From Desulfonatronovibrio hydrogenovorans DSM 9292 (GTDB taxonomy: Bacteria; Desulfobacterota; Desulfovibrionia; Desulfovibrionales; Desulfonatronovibrionaceae): a stretch of DNA of 64,000 nt. The stretch spans positions 62,001 through 126,000 of the forward strand of contig NZ_JMKT01000011.1 in NCBI RefSeq assembly GCF_000686525.1, written 5' to 3'. Shown here one piece after another: positions 1-8,743 of this stretch. The first letter of the stretch is position 1. Every line of letters starts with the position of its first letter. Both the position numbers and the translations under genes were made by a program. The notes under the pieces are model-generated. The model was not told the DNA's origin. It worked only from the letters and a program-made list of their open reading frames with translations, and ran no database searches.

Positions 1-695
1 TAAACAAGCATTTTGACCAGGAAAAGTTTTTTCAGGCCGTGGAGCTGGTGAGCAAACTGAGGTTTAATAACCTCAAGCTGTATTTTATCCTGGGTCTGCC
101 CGGTGAAAAACCAGATGATTTTCAGGAACTGGAATGCTTTTTAAAAAGGCTTGACCAGGCCAGAACTCAAGGCATGGGCTCCAGAAAAAAAGGCGTGGAT
201 CTGATCAGCATCAGCGCATCCATGTTTGTGCCCAAACCATGGACCCCCATGCAGTGGGCACCCATGGACCAGGAGGATGTCTTTCTGGAGAAGGCCGGGA
301 AGTTCAGGCAGCTGTGTGCACCGTACAAAGGGTTGAAATTTAACTTTGAAAGGCCTTTCATGGCCAGGATTCAGGGACTGCTGTCCAGGGGAGGGCCGGA
401 TGTCCATGAGCTGCTGCTGGATACCGCTGAAAACAAAAATGACTGGAGAAAAGGTTTAAAGAACTGGTCAGGCAGCATTAAAGAGTACCTTGATCAGGAA
501 TTGCCACTGGAAACATCCTTTCCCTGGGAAGTTATGGACATGGGCATTGACAGAAGTTATCTGGAAAAGGAATGGCAAAAGTACAGGAAATCCCTGCTGA
601 CCAGACCGTGTCCGGAATCAGGTTGCCAGACATGCCGGAGGTGCGGTATGCAAATATTGCTGGAGGAGCATGAACATGGCCAGAATCTGTTTTAA
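1..695 (+). CDS. Radical SAM protein, C-terminal part (5' end outside window)
   Basis: The reading frame is open from base 3, so the gene starts before the window. The visible part begins near the end of the radical SAM barrel (YFILGLPGE, a typical late-barrel strand) and includes SVSPFVPKP-like ISASMFVPKPWTP. It ends in a Cys-rich tail (CPESGCQTCRRCG). This pattern matches the B12-binding/radical SAM family of uncharacterised anaerobic proteins (TIGR03960-like), but the CxxxCxxC cluster that would prove the class lies outside the window. The substrate is unknown. The 3' end overlaps the start of a small ubiquitin-fold gene, so the two are probably co-transcribed. Confidence 0.8.
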   Translation, partial: NKHFDQEKFFQAVELVSKLRFNNLKLYFILGLPGEKPDDFQELECFLKRLDQARTQGMGSRKKGVDLISISASMFVPKPWTPMQWAPMDQEDVFLEKAGKFRQLCAPYKGLKFNFERPFMARIQGLLSRGGPDVHELLLDTAENKNDWRKGLKNWSGSIKEYLDQELPLETSFPWEVMDMGIDRSYLEKEWQKYRKSLLTRPCPESGCQTCRRCGMQILLEEHEHGQNLF

Positions 696-963
696 GGCTT
701 TTTCTTTTTTGCAGCCCAGGCTCAGGGCTCTGGGCCGGGACTGTTTTGACCAAGAGTTGGAAATAACTGAAAATGAAACTGTTGAAGACCTGGTCCAGAG
801 TCTGGGACTCGGGCTTGATGAGGTTGAAGCAGCCTTTATTAATGGACGGGTGGCTCCGTTGTCGACCAGGCTTAAACACGGCGACAGTGTGGCCCTGGTC
901 CCTCCGGGCACCCCCGGGCCTTACCGGGTTCTTCTGGGAATCAGAGAGTGCAAGGCAAAATAA
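676..963 (+). CDS. MoaD/ThiS-like ubiquitin-fold protein without a C-terminal GG
   Basis: A protein of about 95 residues with the MoaD/ThiS beta-grasp pattern: an ETVEDLVQSLGL helix, a FINGRVAPL strand and a hairpin ending LKHGDSVALVPPG. Sulfur carriers of this family end in Gly-Gly, which is adenylated and thiolated; this protein instead ends PYRVLLGIRECKAK. It may therefore not act as a sulfur carrier, or it may need processing. I chose ATG 676 over ATG 670 because GGAGG at 662-666 is 9 nt from it. The gene overlaps the upstream radical SAM gene and is followed after 12 nt by a small conserved protein. Confidence 0.7.
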   Translation: MARICFKAFSFLQPRLRALGRDCFDQELEITENETVEDLVQSLGLGLDEVEAAFINGRVAPLSTRLKHGDSVALVPPGTPGPYRVLLGIRECKAK

Positions 964-975
964 GGAGCATTTGTT

Positions 976-1230
976 ATGCCGTATATTTCTGCTGACAGAC
1001 GCCAGGCCTTTGATCAGGCCCTTGAAATGCTGGCCCTGGAGGTCCGGGACCAGGGCGAACTCAACTATTGCATCTTTAAGCTGTCCAGGCTGATTATTGA
1101 CCGGATAGGTGAGAGCTATGCCAATCTGAGCATGTGTTCCAGTGCCATGGAGCATGCCAAACTGGAGTGGTACAGAAAGGCTCTGGTCCCTTACGAAGAA
1201 AAAAAGATTCAGGAGAACGGCGGGATTTAG
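976..1230 (+). CDS. Small conserved protein (DUF6899-like)
   Basis: 84 residues, mostly helical, with the conserved pattern MPYI..(E/D)RR, GELNYCIFKLSRLI, A.LEWYRK.L.PYEEKKI.ENG. Proteins of this kind are widespread in bacteria, archaea and phages, and their function is unknown. AAGGAG at about 962-967 precedes the ATG by 9 nt. It is the last gene of the plus-strand group with the radical SAM and MoaD-like genes and converges on the ZIP transporter with only 5 nt between stops. The family assignment is from memory of the motif pattern. Confidence 0.6.
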   Translation: MPYISADRRQAFDQALEMLALEVRDQGELNYCIFKLSRLIIDRIGESYANLSMCSSAMEHAKLEWYRKALVPYEEKKIQENGGI

Positions 1231-1235
1231 AACCC

Positions 1236-2039
1236 TTACATGAGCATGAGCAGGGTTGCGGCCATGACCAGCATTCCTGCAACAAGGGCGTAGATAGCCA
1301 GGTGGCCCTGTCCGTATTCCTTGGCTGCTGGAAAGAGTTCATCCAGAGATATGAAGACCATGATCCCGGCAATAAAGGCAAAGATAAATCCCATGGACGT
1401 GGGATTAATAAAAGGGCGCAGGATAAGGAAGCCGATAAGGGCGCCAAGGGGTTCGGCCAGCCCGGTGGCCATGGAAAGCCAGAAAGCCTTGGCCCTGCTT
1501 TTGGTGGCATAATATATGGGAACAGCTACAGCTATGCCTTCGGGAATGTTGTGCAGGGCAATGGCGATGGCGATGGCAATCCCCAGGGTCGGATCTGCCA
1601 GGGTGGCAAAAAAGGTGGCCATGCCTTCAGGAAAGTTGTGGATGGCAATGGCCAGGGCTGCAAAAACCCCCATCCGGTGCATTTTTCTGCGGTCCACACC
1701 CTGATGGACTTCTTCCACCTTTCTGGCCTGGTGAGGGTTTTCATGCTCCGGAACCAGCCGGTCAATGATTCCAATGAAGAATACCCCGGCAAAGAATCCC
1801 AGGGTCATGATCCAGGCTGCTGCTTCATTGCTGTGGATGGACTCCAGCATTTCCAGGGCTTCCGGCAGCAGCTCTACAAAGGAAATATAGATCATCACCC
1901 CGGCGGAAAAGCCCAGGGCTATGGACAGAAAAGCCTTATTGGTATGCCTGGTGAAAAAGGCGATGAAACTGCCTATGCCGGTGGAGAGTCCGGCCAGGGC
2001 GGTCAGGGAAAAAGCCAGGATCAGGTTTTCTTCAAACAT
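1236..2039 (-). CDS. ZIP family divalent metal transporter (ZupT-like)
   Basis: 267 residues with about eight membrane segments. The two metal-binding helices carry the family signatures HNFPEGMATF and HNIPEGIAVAVP, which form the binuclear site of ZIP transporters. A His/Glu-rich cytoplasmic loop (EHENPHQARKVEEVHQGVDRR) lies between the third and fourth segments, as usual. It is predicted to import zinc or other divalent metals across the inner membrane. I prefer ATG 2039 to the TTG at 2042. It is a single gene, convergent with the upstream cluster. Substrate specificity cannot be read from sequence. Confidence 0.88.
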   Translation of the reverse strand: MFEENLILAFSLTALAGLSTGIGSFIAFFTRHTNKAFLSIALGFSAGVMIYISFVELLPEALEMLESIHSNEAAAWIMTLGFFAGVFFIGIIDRLVPEHENPHQARKVEEVHQGVDRRKMHRMGVFAALAIAIHNFPEGMATFFATLADPTLGIAIAIAIALHNIPEGIAVAVPIYYATKSRAKAFWLSMATGLAEPLGALIGFLILRPFINPTSMGFIFAFIAGIMVFISLDELFPAAKEYGQGHLAIYALVAGMLVMAATLLMLM

Positions 2040-2306
2040 CAATATTTACCTGTATGGATTGCTGTGCGTGGATAAAAAAGTTTATCACAGAGAGTAATAT
2101 TTAGGATCGGTTATTGTCAATTGGCCGGGGCTGCTGCTCAATCCGGCCCGGCTGTTTCCTGAGAATTTGCCCAGGTTTCTTATGGTTGCCTTTGGCAAGA
2201 TATGCTAATAGAATAATTGTCCTGAAATAATGAGTCATTAAATAGCCTGCAAAGGACAAGACCGGCTTTTTTAATAGTTCAGTTCAACGGATTTACAGAT
2301 AAAAAA

Positions 2307-3401
2307 ATGCAGCTGATCAAGACCTGGTTTCAAAGACAATTCGGCAATCCTCAGGTTGTCATTTTGATGGTCCTGCTCTTGACCGGATTCGGAGTAATCT
2401 ACTTTCTGGGAAAGATGCTGGTTCCTTTTTTTGCGGGGCTGATCATTGCCTATCTCCTGGACGGGGTGGTTAAACACCTGACCAAAAGGGGAGTGCCCAG
2501 GCTGCTGGCGGTGATACTTGTTTTCCTGTTTTTCATGCTCATCCTGCTTTTCAGTATCTTCTGGCTGGTGCCTCAATTGACTAAACAGGTCACCCAGCTG
2601 GTTCAACAGCTTCCCAATATGATCAGTGAAACCCAGAATCTTCTTCTGCAGCTGCCGGAACACTATCCCAAATTTATTTCTGAAGAACAGGTCTATGAAA
2701 TTTTTTCAGTCATCCGGGGAGAGGTGGGCAAGCTGGCCCAGAACATCCTGTCCATATCAGTGGCATCGGTAATGGGCCTCATTACTCTTCTGGTTTATCT
2801 GATTATTGTGCCGCTCTTGGTCTTCTTCTTTCTCATGGACAAGGAAAAGATCATTGGCTGGTTTTCCGGGTTTCTGCCCAGGGATCGTTCCCTGGCGGTC
2901 CAGGTCTGGGAGGATGTGAACATTCAGATTGCCAACTATATCCGGGGTAAAACCTGGGAAATAATCATTGTCTGGATTGTAACCTTCCTGGTCTTTACTC
3001 TGTTGAAACTCCAGTACGCCATGCTCCTGGGGGCCATTGTGGGCTTTTCAGTCCTGATACCCTATGTGGGAGCTGCTGTGGCCACCATCCCTGTGGCCAT
3101 GGTGGCCTATTTTCAGTGGGGCATCGGCTCTGAGCTGGTCTGGGTCCTGATTGTCTACGCCATCATCCAGATGATTGACGGTAATGTCCTGGCTCCCTTG
3201 CTCCTGGCCGAAGTTGTGGATATCCATCCAGTGGCGGTGATTGCCTCCATCCTGGTGTTTGGAGGGTTGTGGGGATTTGTGGGCATATTTTTTGCCATTC
3301 CCTTAGCCACCCTTATTCAGGCCATAATCAAGGCCTGGCCTGCCTATGAAGATATTGTTCCTCCAGAGCCTGTTCCAGCAGCCGATCCAGAAAACAGCTG
3401 A
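2307..3401 (+). CDS. AI-2E family transporter (PerM/TqsA-like permease)
   Basis: 364 residues, typical length for the family. The N-terminus has paired membrane segments, then a hydrophilic region around residues 95-150, then a helix-rich C-terminal half with the conserved PYVGAAVATIPV and D.(N)VLAPLL segments. The family includes TqsA, linked to autoinducer-2 export, and many members of unknown substrate, some proposed as Na+/H+ antiporters. It stands alone, divergent from the ZIP gene and convergent with uraA. Transport function is likely; the substrate is not known. Confidence 0.85.
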   Translation: MQLIKTWFQRQFGNPQVVILMVLLLTGFGVIYFLGKMLVPFFAGLIIAYLLDGVVKHLTKRGVPRLLAVILVFLFFMLILLFSIFWLVPQLTKQVTQLVQQLPNMISETQNLLLQLPEHYPKFISEEQVYEIFSVIRGEVGKLAQNILSISVASVMGLITLLVYLIIVPLLVFFFLMDKEKIIGWFSGFLPRDRSLAVQVWEDVNIQIANYIRGKTWEIIIVWIVTFLVFTLLKLQYAMLLGAIVGFSVLIPYVGAAVATIPVAMVAYFQWGIGSELVWVLIVYAIIQMIDGNVLAPLLLAEVVDIHPVAVIASILVFGGLWGFVGIFFAIPLATLIQAIIKAWPAYEDIVPPEPVPAADPENS

Positions 3402-3559
3402 CCGGTCTGAAGCCTGGCTTCATGCTCAAGGGCCATGTGGGGCAGGCTTGAAAGAGACAAGAACCAGCCGGGGCTGTTGCCGGATCAAAAGCCTGTCCTG
3501 AGCCGGACCTGATTCCTGACTGCAACCTCAAGGCACAGGCATGGACCAGGAATGGTTTT

Positions 3560-4810
3560 CTATTCCTGGACCTTCCTGGGATGGGGCAGGATCAGATTCA
3601 GCACGACCCCGATTATTCCGGCCAGGCCAATGCCCTGCAGGGAGAACTCACCTGCGGAAAAAGACATTCCCCCCACGCCGAAGACCACAATGACCGCAGC
3701 AATGGCCAGGTTTCTGGGCTGCATCATGTCAATCCCGGCCCTTACCAGGCTTCCGATGCCCACCACCATGATGGCCCCGAAGAGCAGAATCATTATTCCG
3801 CCCATAACTGGTACAGGTATGGTGGAGAGAATCGCCCCCACCTTGGCCACAAAGGCCAGAAGAATGGCAAATATGGCTGCCCAGGTCATGACGCCCACAT
3901 TGAATATTTTGAGCAGAGCCACTGCTCCTGTCACTTCTGAATAGGTGGTGTTGGGGGGGCCTCCAACCATGGAAGCAAAGGATGTGGCCAGACCGTCACC
4001 CAAAAGGGTTTTGTTCACGCCCGGCTTTTCCAGATAGTTTTTCCCGGTTACCGAACTGATGGCCATGACATCCCCGAAGTGTTCAATGGCCGGGGCAATA
4101 GCCACTGGAACGATGAACAGGATGGCGTGCCAGTTCCATTCAGGAAGGGTGAAGTTGGGCATGGCCAGCCAGGCTGCCTCCCGGACCGGGGTAAAATCCA
4201 CAAGCCCCATGGCCAGACAGAGCACATATCCTGAGATAATGCCGAAAAGGATGGGAACCAGTCTGAAAATGCCTTTGGCAAAGAGGGAAATGGCAATGGT
4301 CACTCCAAGGGAGACCATGGAGATGAATATGGCGGTTGTTTCAGGCACGAGCTGAACCGAGCCGTCTCCGGTCTTTCCCAGGGCCATGTTTACAGCCACT
4401 GGGGCCAGGATAAGCCCGATGACCATGATTACCGGTCCGGTAACGATGGGAGGCAGGATCCTCAGGACTATTCCGGGTCCGCGCAGAGAAATGATCAGGC
4501 TCAGGAGCACGTACAGCAGGCCCGCGGCCATGAGGCCGCACATGGTGGCTGGAATTCCCCAGGTATTGACTCCGTAAATGATGGGGGCAATGAAGGCAAA
4601 GGAAGAAGCCAGAAATATGGGGATCTGTCTTCTGGTGATAATCTGAAAAATTATGGTTCCCACACCGGCTGTGAAAAGGGCCACATTGGGGTCAAGGCCG
4701 GTCAGAAGGGGTACCAGAACCAGAGCACCAAAGGCCACAAAGAGAATCTGTGCTCCCAGGAGGCTGTCCTTGGGATGAAACCGGTATTCAACAGTGTTGG
4801 AATCCGCCAT
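3560..4810 (-). CDS. uraA: Uracil permease (NCS2 family)
   Basis: 416 residues with about 14 hydrophobic segments. The nucleobase-cation-symporter-2 pattern is visible: VALFTAGVGTIIFQ, PAIEHFGDVMAISSVTGKNYLEKPG (Glu/His substrate-binding helix) and GGPPNTTYSEVTGAVALL, which matches the uracil-permease motif GGxPxTTYxEN. It is predicted to import uracil with protons. It lies 65 nt downstream of upp on the same strand, so uptake and phosphoribosylation form a salvage operon. The start ATG is preceded by GGAG. Confidence 0.92.
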   Translation of the reverse strand: MADSNTVEYRFHPKDSLLGAQILFVAFGALVLVPLLTGLDPNVALFTAGVGTIIFQIITRRQIPIFLASSFAFIAPIIYGVNTWGIPATMCGLMAAGLLYVLLSLIISLRGPGIVLRILPPIVTGPVIMVIGLILAPVAVNMALGKTGDGSVQLVPETTAIFISMVSLGVTIAISLFAKGIFRLVPILFGIISGYVLCLAMGLVDFTPVREAAWLAMPNFTLPEWNWHAILFIVPVAIAPAIEHFGDVMAISSVTGKNYLEKPGVNKTLLGDGLATSFASMVGGPPNTTYSEVTGAVALLKIFNVGVMTWAAIFAILLAFVAKVGAILSTIPVPVMGGIMILLFGAIMVVGIGSLVRAGIDMMQPRNLAIAAVIVVFGVGGMSFSAGEFSLQGIGLAGIIGVVLNLILPHPRKVQE

Positions 4811-4875
4811 GCCACGTCTCCAGTAGAATTTAGGTTGATGAATAAGGGCCGAAAAAAAGGCGCCGGGTAAAGCGC

Positions 4876-5502
4876 CTATCTGGTTCCGAAAATTTTGTCG
4901 CCGGCATCTCCCAGGCCGGGCAGGATATACCCCTTGTCATTGAGTCTTTCATCAATGGAAGCCAGAAAGATGTCCAGTTCAGGATGAGCCCTGGTCACCC
5001 GTTCCAGACCCTCGGGGGCAGCAACCAGGAACAGTCCCTTGATCTTCCGGCAGCCGGCTTCTTTGAGCAGGTCGATGGTGGCCATGAGAGTCCCGCCTGT
5101 AGCCAGCATGGGATCAAGAATCAAGGCGGTTCTGTCGGGCATGTTGGAGGCCAGCTTGACGTAATAGCGGACAGGCTCAAGAGTTTCTTCATTTCTATAA
5201 AGTCCAACCACACTGACCTTTGCCCCGGGAATGAGATCCAGTGCTCCGTCCAGCATGCCCAGCCCTGCCCGGAGGATGGGAACCAGGGTGATTTTTTTCC
5301 CTTTAATCGACTCGACCTTTACCGGTCCTGCCCAGCCCTGAATGGTCCTGGTTTCCATCTCCAGATCCTGAGTGGCCTCGTAAGTGAGGAATCTGGTCAG
5401 TTCAAGGGCCAGTGATCTGAAGTTCTTGGTACTTACATCGTGTTTGCGCATGATGCCCAGCTTATGCCGGACCAGAGGATGATCAACAACTTTTACAGAC
5501 AA
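4876..5502 (-). CDS. upp: Uracil phosphoribosyltransferase
   Basis: 208 residues, full length. It catalyses uracil + PRPP to UMP + PPi in the cytoplasm. It has the PRPP-binding loop DPMLATGGT, the N-terminal HPLVRHKL and the C-terminal [12 protein letters not shown] uracil-binding segment. Translation appears to begin at TTG 5502, since GGAGG lies 6 nt upstream and no in-frame ATG fits the family start. It is first in the upp-uraA salvage pair. Confidence 0.95.
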   Translation of the reverse strand: MSVKVVDHPLVRHKLGIMRKHDVSTKNFRSLALELTRFLTYEATQDLEMETRTIQGWAGPVKVESIKGKKITLVPILRAGLGMLDGALDLIPGAKVSVVGLYRNEETLEPVRYYVKLASNMPDRTALILDPMLATGGTLMATIDLLKEAGCRKIKGLFLVAAPEGLERVTRAHPELDIFLASIDERLNDKGYILPGLGDAGDKIFGTR

Positions 5503-5655
5503 TTAGGGCCTCCAAGGGGAACAGCTGGGACTGGATTTTGAAAAAAATTTATGCTTTATAGAATTTTCATCTAAACATGGTCAAGGGCTGAATCAGGATT
5601 TTTCTGGTGATCCCTGTTCCTGGGCCCAGGGCAGGGTTTTGATCCGGTATTGAGC

Positions 5656-5685
5656 TTGACAATGGTATTTTTATGGTAACAATAT
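5656..5685 (+). promoter_or_regulatory. Candidate sigma-70 promoter for hslVU
   Basis: TTGACA at 5656-5661 is followed after 16-18 nt by AT-rich TAACAATAT at 5677-5685. It lies about 75 nt upstream of hslV in a 240-nt gap shared with the divergent upp gene. The -10 is not a clean consensus, so a heat-shock sigma is not excluded. Confidence 0.4.
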
Positions 5686-5756
5686 GATCTTGCCTTTTGG
5701 AAGACCTCCAGGGCGAATATTAACAGCTTTTAGCTTGAAAAGGAGATGTGGTCCTG

Positions 5757-6293
5757 ATGATAATAAAGGGCACGACCATCCTGGCCGTAAAAAAGAACGG
5801 GCAGGTTGCCATGGCTGGAGACGGACAGGTTACCATGGGCCAGGCCGTGGTGATGAAACATACTGCCAAAAAGGTCAGGAGGATGTATAATCAGCAGGTT
5901 GTGGCCGGTTTTGCCGGAGCCACTGCTGATGCATTCACCCTGTTTGAGCGCTTTGAAGCCAGGCTGGAAGAGTATCGGGGCAACCTCCTCAGATCCAGTG
6001 TTGAACTGGCCAAGGAGTGGCGGATGGATAAATATCTGCGCCGACTGGAAGCCATGCTCATTGTAGCGGACAAGGAAAATATCCTGATCATCAGCGGCAC
6101 CGGAGATGTGATCGAACCGGATGACGGCATCGCAGCCATTGGATCGGGCGGCCCCTATGCCCTGGCTGCTGCCAGGGCCCTGAGCCAGAATTCCGATTAC
6201 CAGCCCTCAGATATTGTTGAGAAGTCCATGCGGATTGCCGCTGATATCTGCGTCTACACCAACCAGAACATCATCCTGGAAAAAATCGATTAA
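5757..6293 (+). CDS. hslV: HslV peptidase subunit of the HslUV (ClpQY) protease
   Basis: 178 residues. It is a proteasome-beta-like threonine peptidase that forms a double hexamer and degrades proteins unfolded by HslU. The conserved start of the mature enzyme, [21 protein letters not shown], is preceded by a short MIIKG stretch, so the catalytic Thr would be exposed by processing. I chose ATG 5757 because AGGAG at 5741-5745 is 11 nt upstream; GTG 5748 would be too close to it. hslU follows after 14 nt, the usual operon. Confidence 0.95.
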   Translation: MIIKGTTILAVKKNGQVAMAGDGQVTMGQAVVMKHTAKKVRRMYNQQVVAGFAGATADAFTLFERFEARLEEYRGNLLRSSVELAKEWRMDKYLRRLEAMLIVADKENILIISGTGDVIEPDDGIAAIGSGGPYALAAARALSQNSDYQPSDIVEKSMRIAADICVYTNQNIILEKID

Positions 6294-6307
6294 GAGGAAA
6301 GTCTTTA

Positions 6308-7693
6308 ATGAGTACCCTGACTCCCAGAGAGATTGTATCAGAACTGGACAGATATATCATTGGTCAGAGCGATGCCAAGCGCATGGTGGCCATTGCCCTG
6401 CGCAACAGATGGCGCAGGCAGCAGCTCGAGCCTGAGCTGAGAGAAGAGATTGCCCCCAAAAATATCATCATGATCGGCCCAACCGGGGTGGGCAAGACTG
6501 AGATTGCCAGGAGACTGGCCAAGCTGGCTGGTTCGCCTTTTTTCAAAGTTGAGGCCACCAAGTTCACCGAAGTTGGCTATGTTGGCCGGGATGTGGAATC
6601 CATGATCAGAGACCTGATGGAGATCGGGATTAACATGGTCCGGGACGAAGAAAGAAAAAAGGTCCAGTTAAAGGCCGAGGCCAATGCAGAGGAAAGGCTT
6701 CTTGATCTTCTTCTTCCTCCCAGGAAAACCCCCCAAACCCACCAGAATTTCCAGGAGCCCGGGGCGAATCCCGGTCAGCAGGCAGTCCCTGCTGGGCAGG
6801 ACCAGGATGAAGAATCCCGGGGAAGGACAAGGGAAAAGCTGCGTAAACTCTGGCGGGAAGGCCGGCTGGACGACAGAATGGTGGATATCGATGTCAAGAC
6901 TGGAAGCAATGTGGAAATAATGGCCATGCCCGGCCTGGAAGACATGGAAATGCAGTTCAGGGACATGTTCAGCAGGGTTTTTCCCAAAAAGACCAAAAAC
7001 AAGAAGGTCAGGGTCAGGAATGCTTATGAAATTCTGGTCCAGGAGGAGACCGAAAGGCTGGTGGATATGGACAAGGTCACTGAAGCTGCCAGAGAAAGGG
7101 TGGAACAGAGCGGGATAATCTTTATTGACGAGATCGATAAGATTTGCGGCGGAGACAAGTCGTCCAGGGCTGAGGTGTCCAGGGAAGGGGTGCAGAGAGA
7201 CCTGCTGCCGGTGGTTGAGGGGTGCGTGGTCAACACTAAATACGGCATGATCAAAACGGATCACATTCTGTTCATAGCTGCAGGGGCTTTTCACTATTCA
7301 AAGCCCTCTGACCTGGTGCCCGAGCTTCAGGGCAGGTTTCCCCTGCGGGTGGAGCTGACTGCTCTGACCATGGAAGACTTTTACCGGATACTCACTGAAC
7401 CCCAGAATGCCTTGACAAAGCAGTACAAGGCCTTGCTGGAGACCGAAGGAATCCAGCTGGAATTTACTGACGAGTCTTTACGGGAAATTTCGTCCTTTGC
7501 CCAGCGCGTCAATGATGAAACCGAAAATATCGGAGCACGAAGGCTGTACACTATAATGGAAAAACTGCTCCAGGACCTTTCTTTCAAGGCTCCGGAGATG
7601 TCCGGTCAAAAGGTTGTGGCGGATAAGGAGTATGTCCTGGATAAGCTCAAGGATGTTCAGGCGGATAAGGACCTGACCCGGTATATATTGTAG
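6308..7693 (+). CDS. hslU: HslU AAA+ unfoldase of the HslUV protease
   Basis: 461 residues. Walker A GPTGVGKT is at residues 57-64 and Walker [10 protein letters not shown] is near 270. The insertion (I) domain spans roughly residues 110-240 and contains a Pro/Gln-rich linker near 140-170. The C-terminus DLTRYIL is the HslU tail that docks into HslV pockets to activate it. GAGGAAAG lies 8 nt before the ATG. It is co-transcribed with hslV. Confidence 0.96.
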   Translation: MSTLTPREIVSELDRYIIGQSDAKRMVAIALRNRWRRQQLEPELREEIAPKNIIMIGPTGVGKTEIARRLAKLAGSPFFKVEATKFTEVGYVGRDVESMIRDLMEIGINMVRDEERKKVQLKAEANAEERLLDLLLPPRKTPQTHQNFQEPGANPGQQAVPAGQDQDEESRGRTREKLRKLWREGRLDDRMVDIDVKTGSNVEIMAMPGLEDMEMQFRDMFSRVFPKKTKNKKVRVRNAYEILVQEETERLVDMDKVTEAARERVEQSGIIFIDEIDKICGGDKSSRAEVSREGVQRDLLPVVEGCVVNTKYGMIKTDHILFIAAGAFHYSKPSDLVPELQGRFPLRVELTALTMEDFYRILTEPQNALTKQYKALLETEGIQLEFTDESLREISSFAQRVNDETENIGARRLYTIMEKLLQDLSFKAPEMSGQKVVADKEYVLDKLKDVQADKDLTRYIL

Positions 7694-7766
7694 GATCATG
7701 ATTCGGGCTGCATCCTGCAGGGTCTGCAACTGGTCAAAAGTGAAACCAAGATAACGGAGTAATGGA

Positions 7767-8663
7767 ATGTCCCTTGTGAACACTGAAAGCGAGTCCTACA
7801 AGGCCCGGATTCTGCTGGAGGCAATGCCCTATATCCGGGAGTTCTATGGCCGGACCGTGGTCATCAAGTATGGGGGCCATGCCATGATTGACCAGGAACT
7901 GAAAAAAAGTTTTGCCCTGAATGTCATTCTTCTGAAACTGATAGGGCTGAATCCGGTAATAGTTCATGGCGGGGGACCACAAATCGGCAGAATGCTTGAA
8001 CAGCTGGGTATTGCCTGCCAGTTTCGTCAAGGCCTCCGGGTTACGGATGAGGCCACCATGGATGTGGTTGAAATGGTCCTGGTGGGCAAGGTCAACAAGG
8101 AAATCGTCAATCTGGTCAATTTAAGTGGTGGACAGGCTGTGGGCCTTTCAGGCAAGGACGGGCAGACCATCATGGCCAGAAAGATGGAAATGGTGGTGGA
8201 TAAGAAGAACGCTCCTCCTGAGATAATCGACCTGGGCAAGGTGGGGGAGGTTGTGGAAATCAATACCAGTCTGATCAAAGCGGTTCAGTCCCAGGGCTTC
8301 ATCCCCATAATTGCTCCGGTGGGGGTTGATGAGCAGGGAGAAACCTACAATATCAACGCTGATTACGTGGCTGCATCTGTAGCCGGGGCCCTCAAGGCCA
8401 GAAAGCTGATCCTGCTTACTGATGTGCCCGGGGTCAAGGATGCTTCGGGTGAGATCATTTCAAGCCTGACCCGCTGGGAAGCGGTCCGGCTTATTGAGTC
8501 AGGGATTGCTTCCGGAGGAATGATTCCCAAATTAAAGTGCTGTCTTGAGGCTGTTGAAGAAGGTGTGCAAAAGGCCCATATTATTGACGGCCGGGTGGAG
8601 AACTCCATTATCCTGGAGATTTTCACCAGGGGCGGGATAGGCACCCAGGTAGTGTTTTCCTGA
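7767..8663 (+). CDS. argB: Acetylglutamate kinase
   Basis: 298 residues. It phosphorylates N-acetylglutamate with ATP, the second step of arginine synthesis. Family motifs are KYGGHAM (phosphate-binding Lys), VHGGGPQI and ASGGMIPKL. The N-terminal helical extension of about 30 residues ([16 protein letters not shown]) resembles the arginine-sensitive hexameric form, so feedback inhibition is likely. CGGAG lies 8 nt upstream. It sits 73 nt after hslU and could share its transcript. Confidence 0.95.
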   Translation: MSLVNTESESYKARILLEAMPYIREFYGRTVVIKYGGHAMIDQELKKSFALNVILLKLIGLNPVIVHGGGPQIGRMLEQLGIACQFRQGLRVTDEATMDVVEMVLVGKVNKEIVNLVNLSGGQAVGLSGKDGQTIMARKMEMVVDKKNAPPEIIDLGKVGEVVEINTSLIKAVQSQGFIPIIAPVGVDEQGETYNINADYVAASVAGALKARKLILLTDVPGVKDASGEIISSLTRWEAVRLIESGIASGGMIPKLKCCLEAVEEGVQKAHIIDGRVENSIILEIFTRGGIGTQVVFS

Positions 8664-8743
8664 GCTGAATTTCATCTTTTTGCCTGACAAGCCGGTGGAT
8701 TCCTGCCTGTTGACGGATTGTTCCGGCTTGATCATAAATCATT

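Noticed and set aside
3544-3570. Hairpin CCAGGAAT/ATTCCTGG at the uraA 3' end as terminator
   Set aside because: No T run follows on either strand; not enough to call a terminator.
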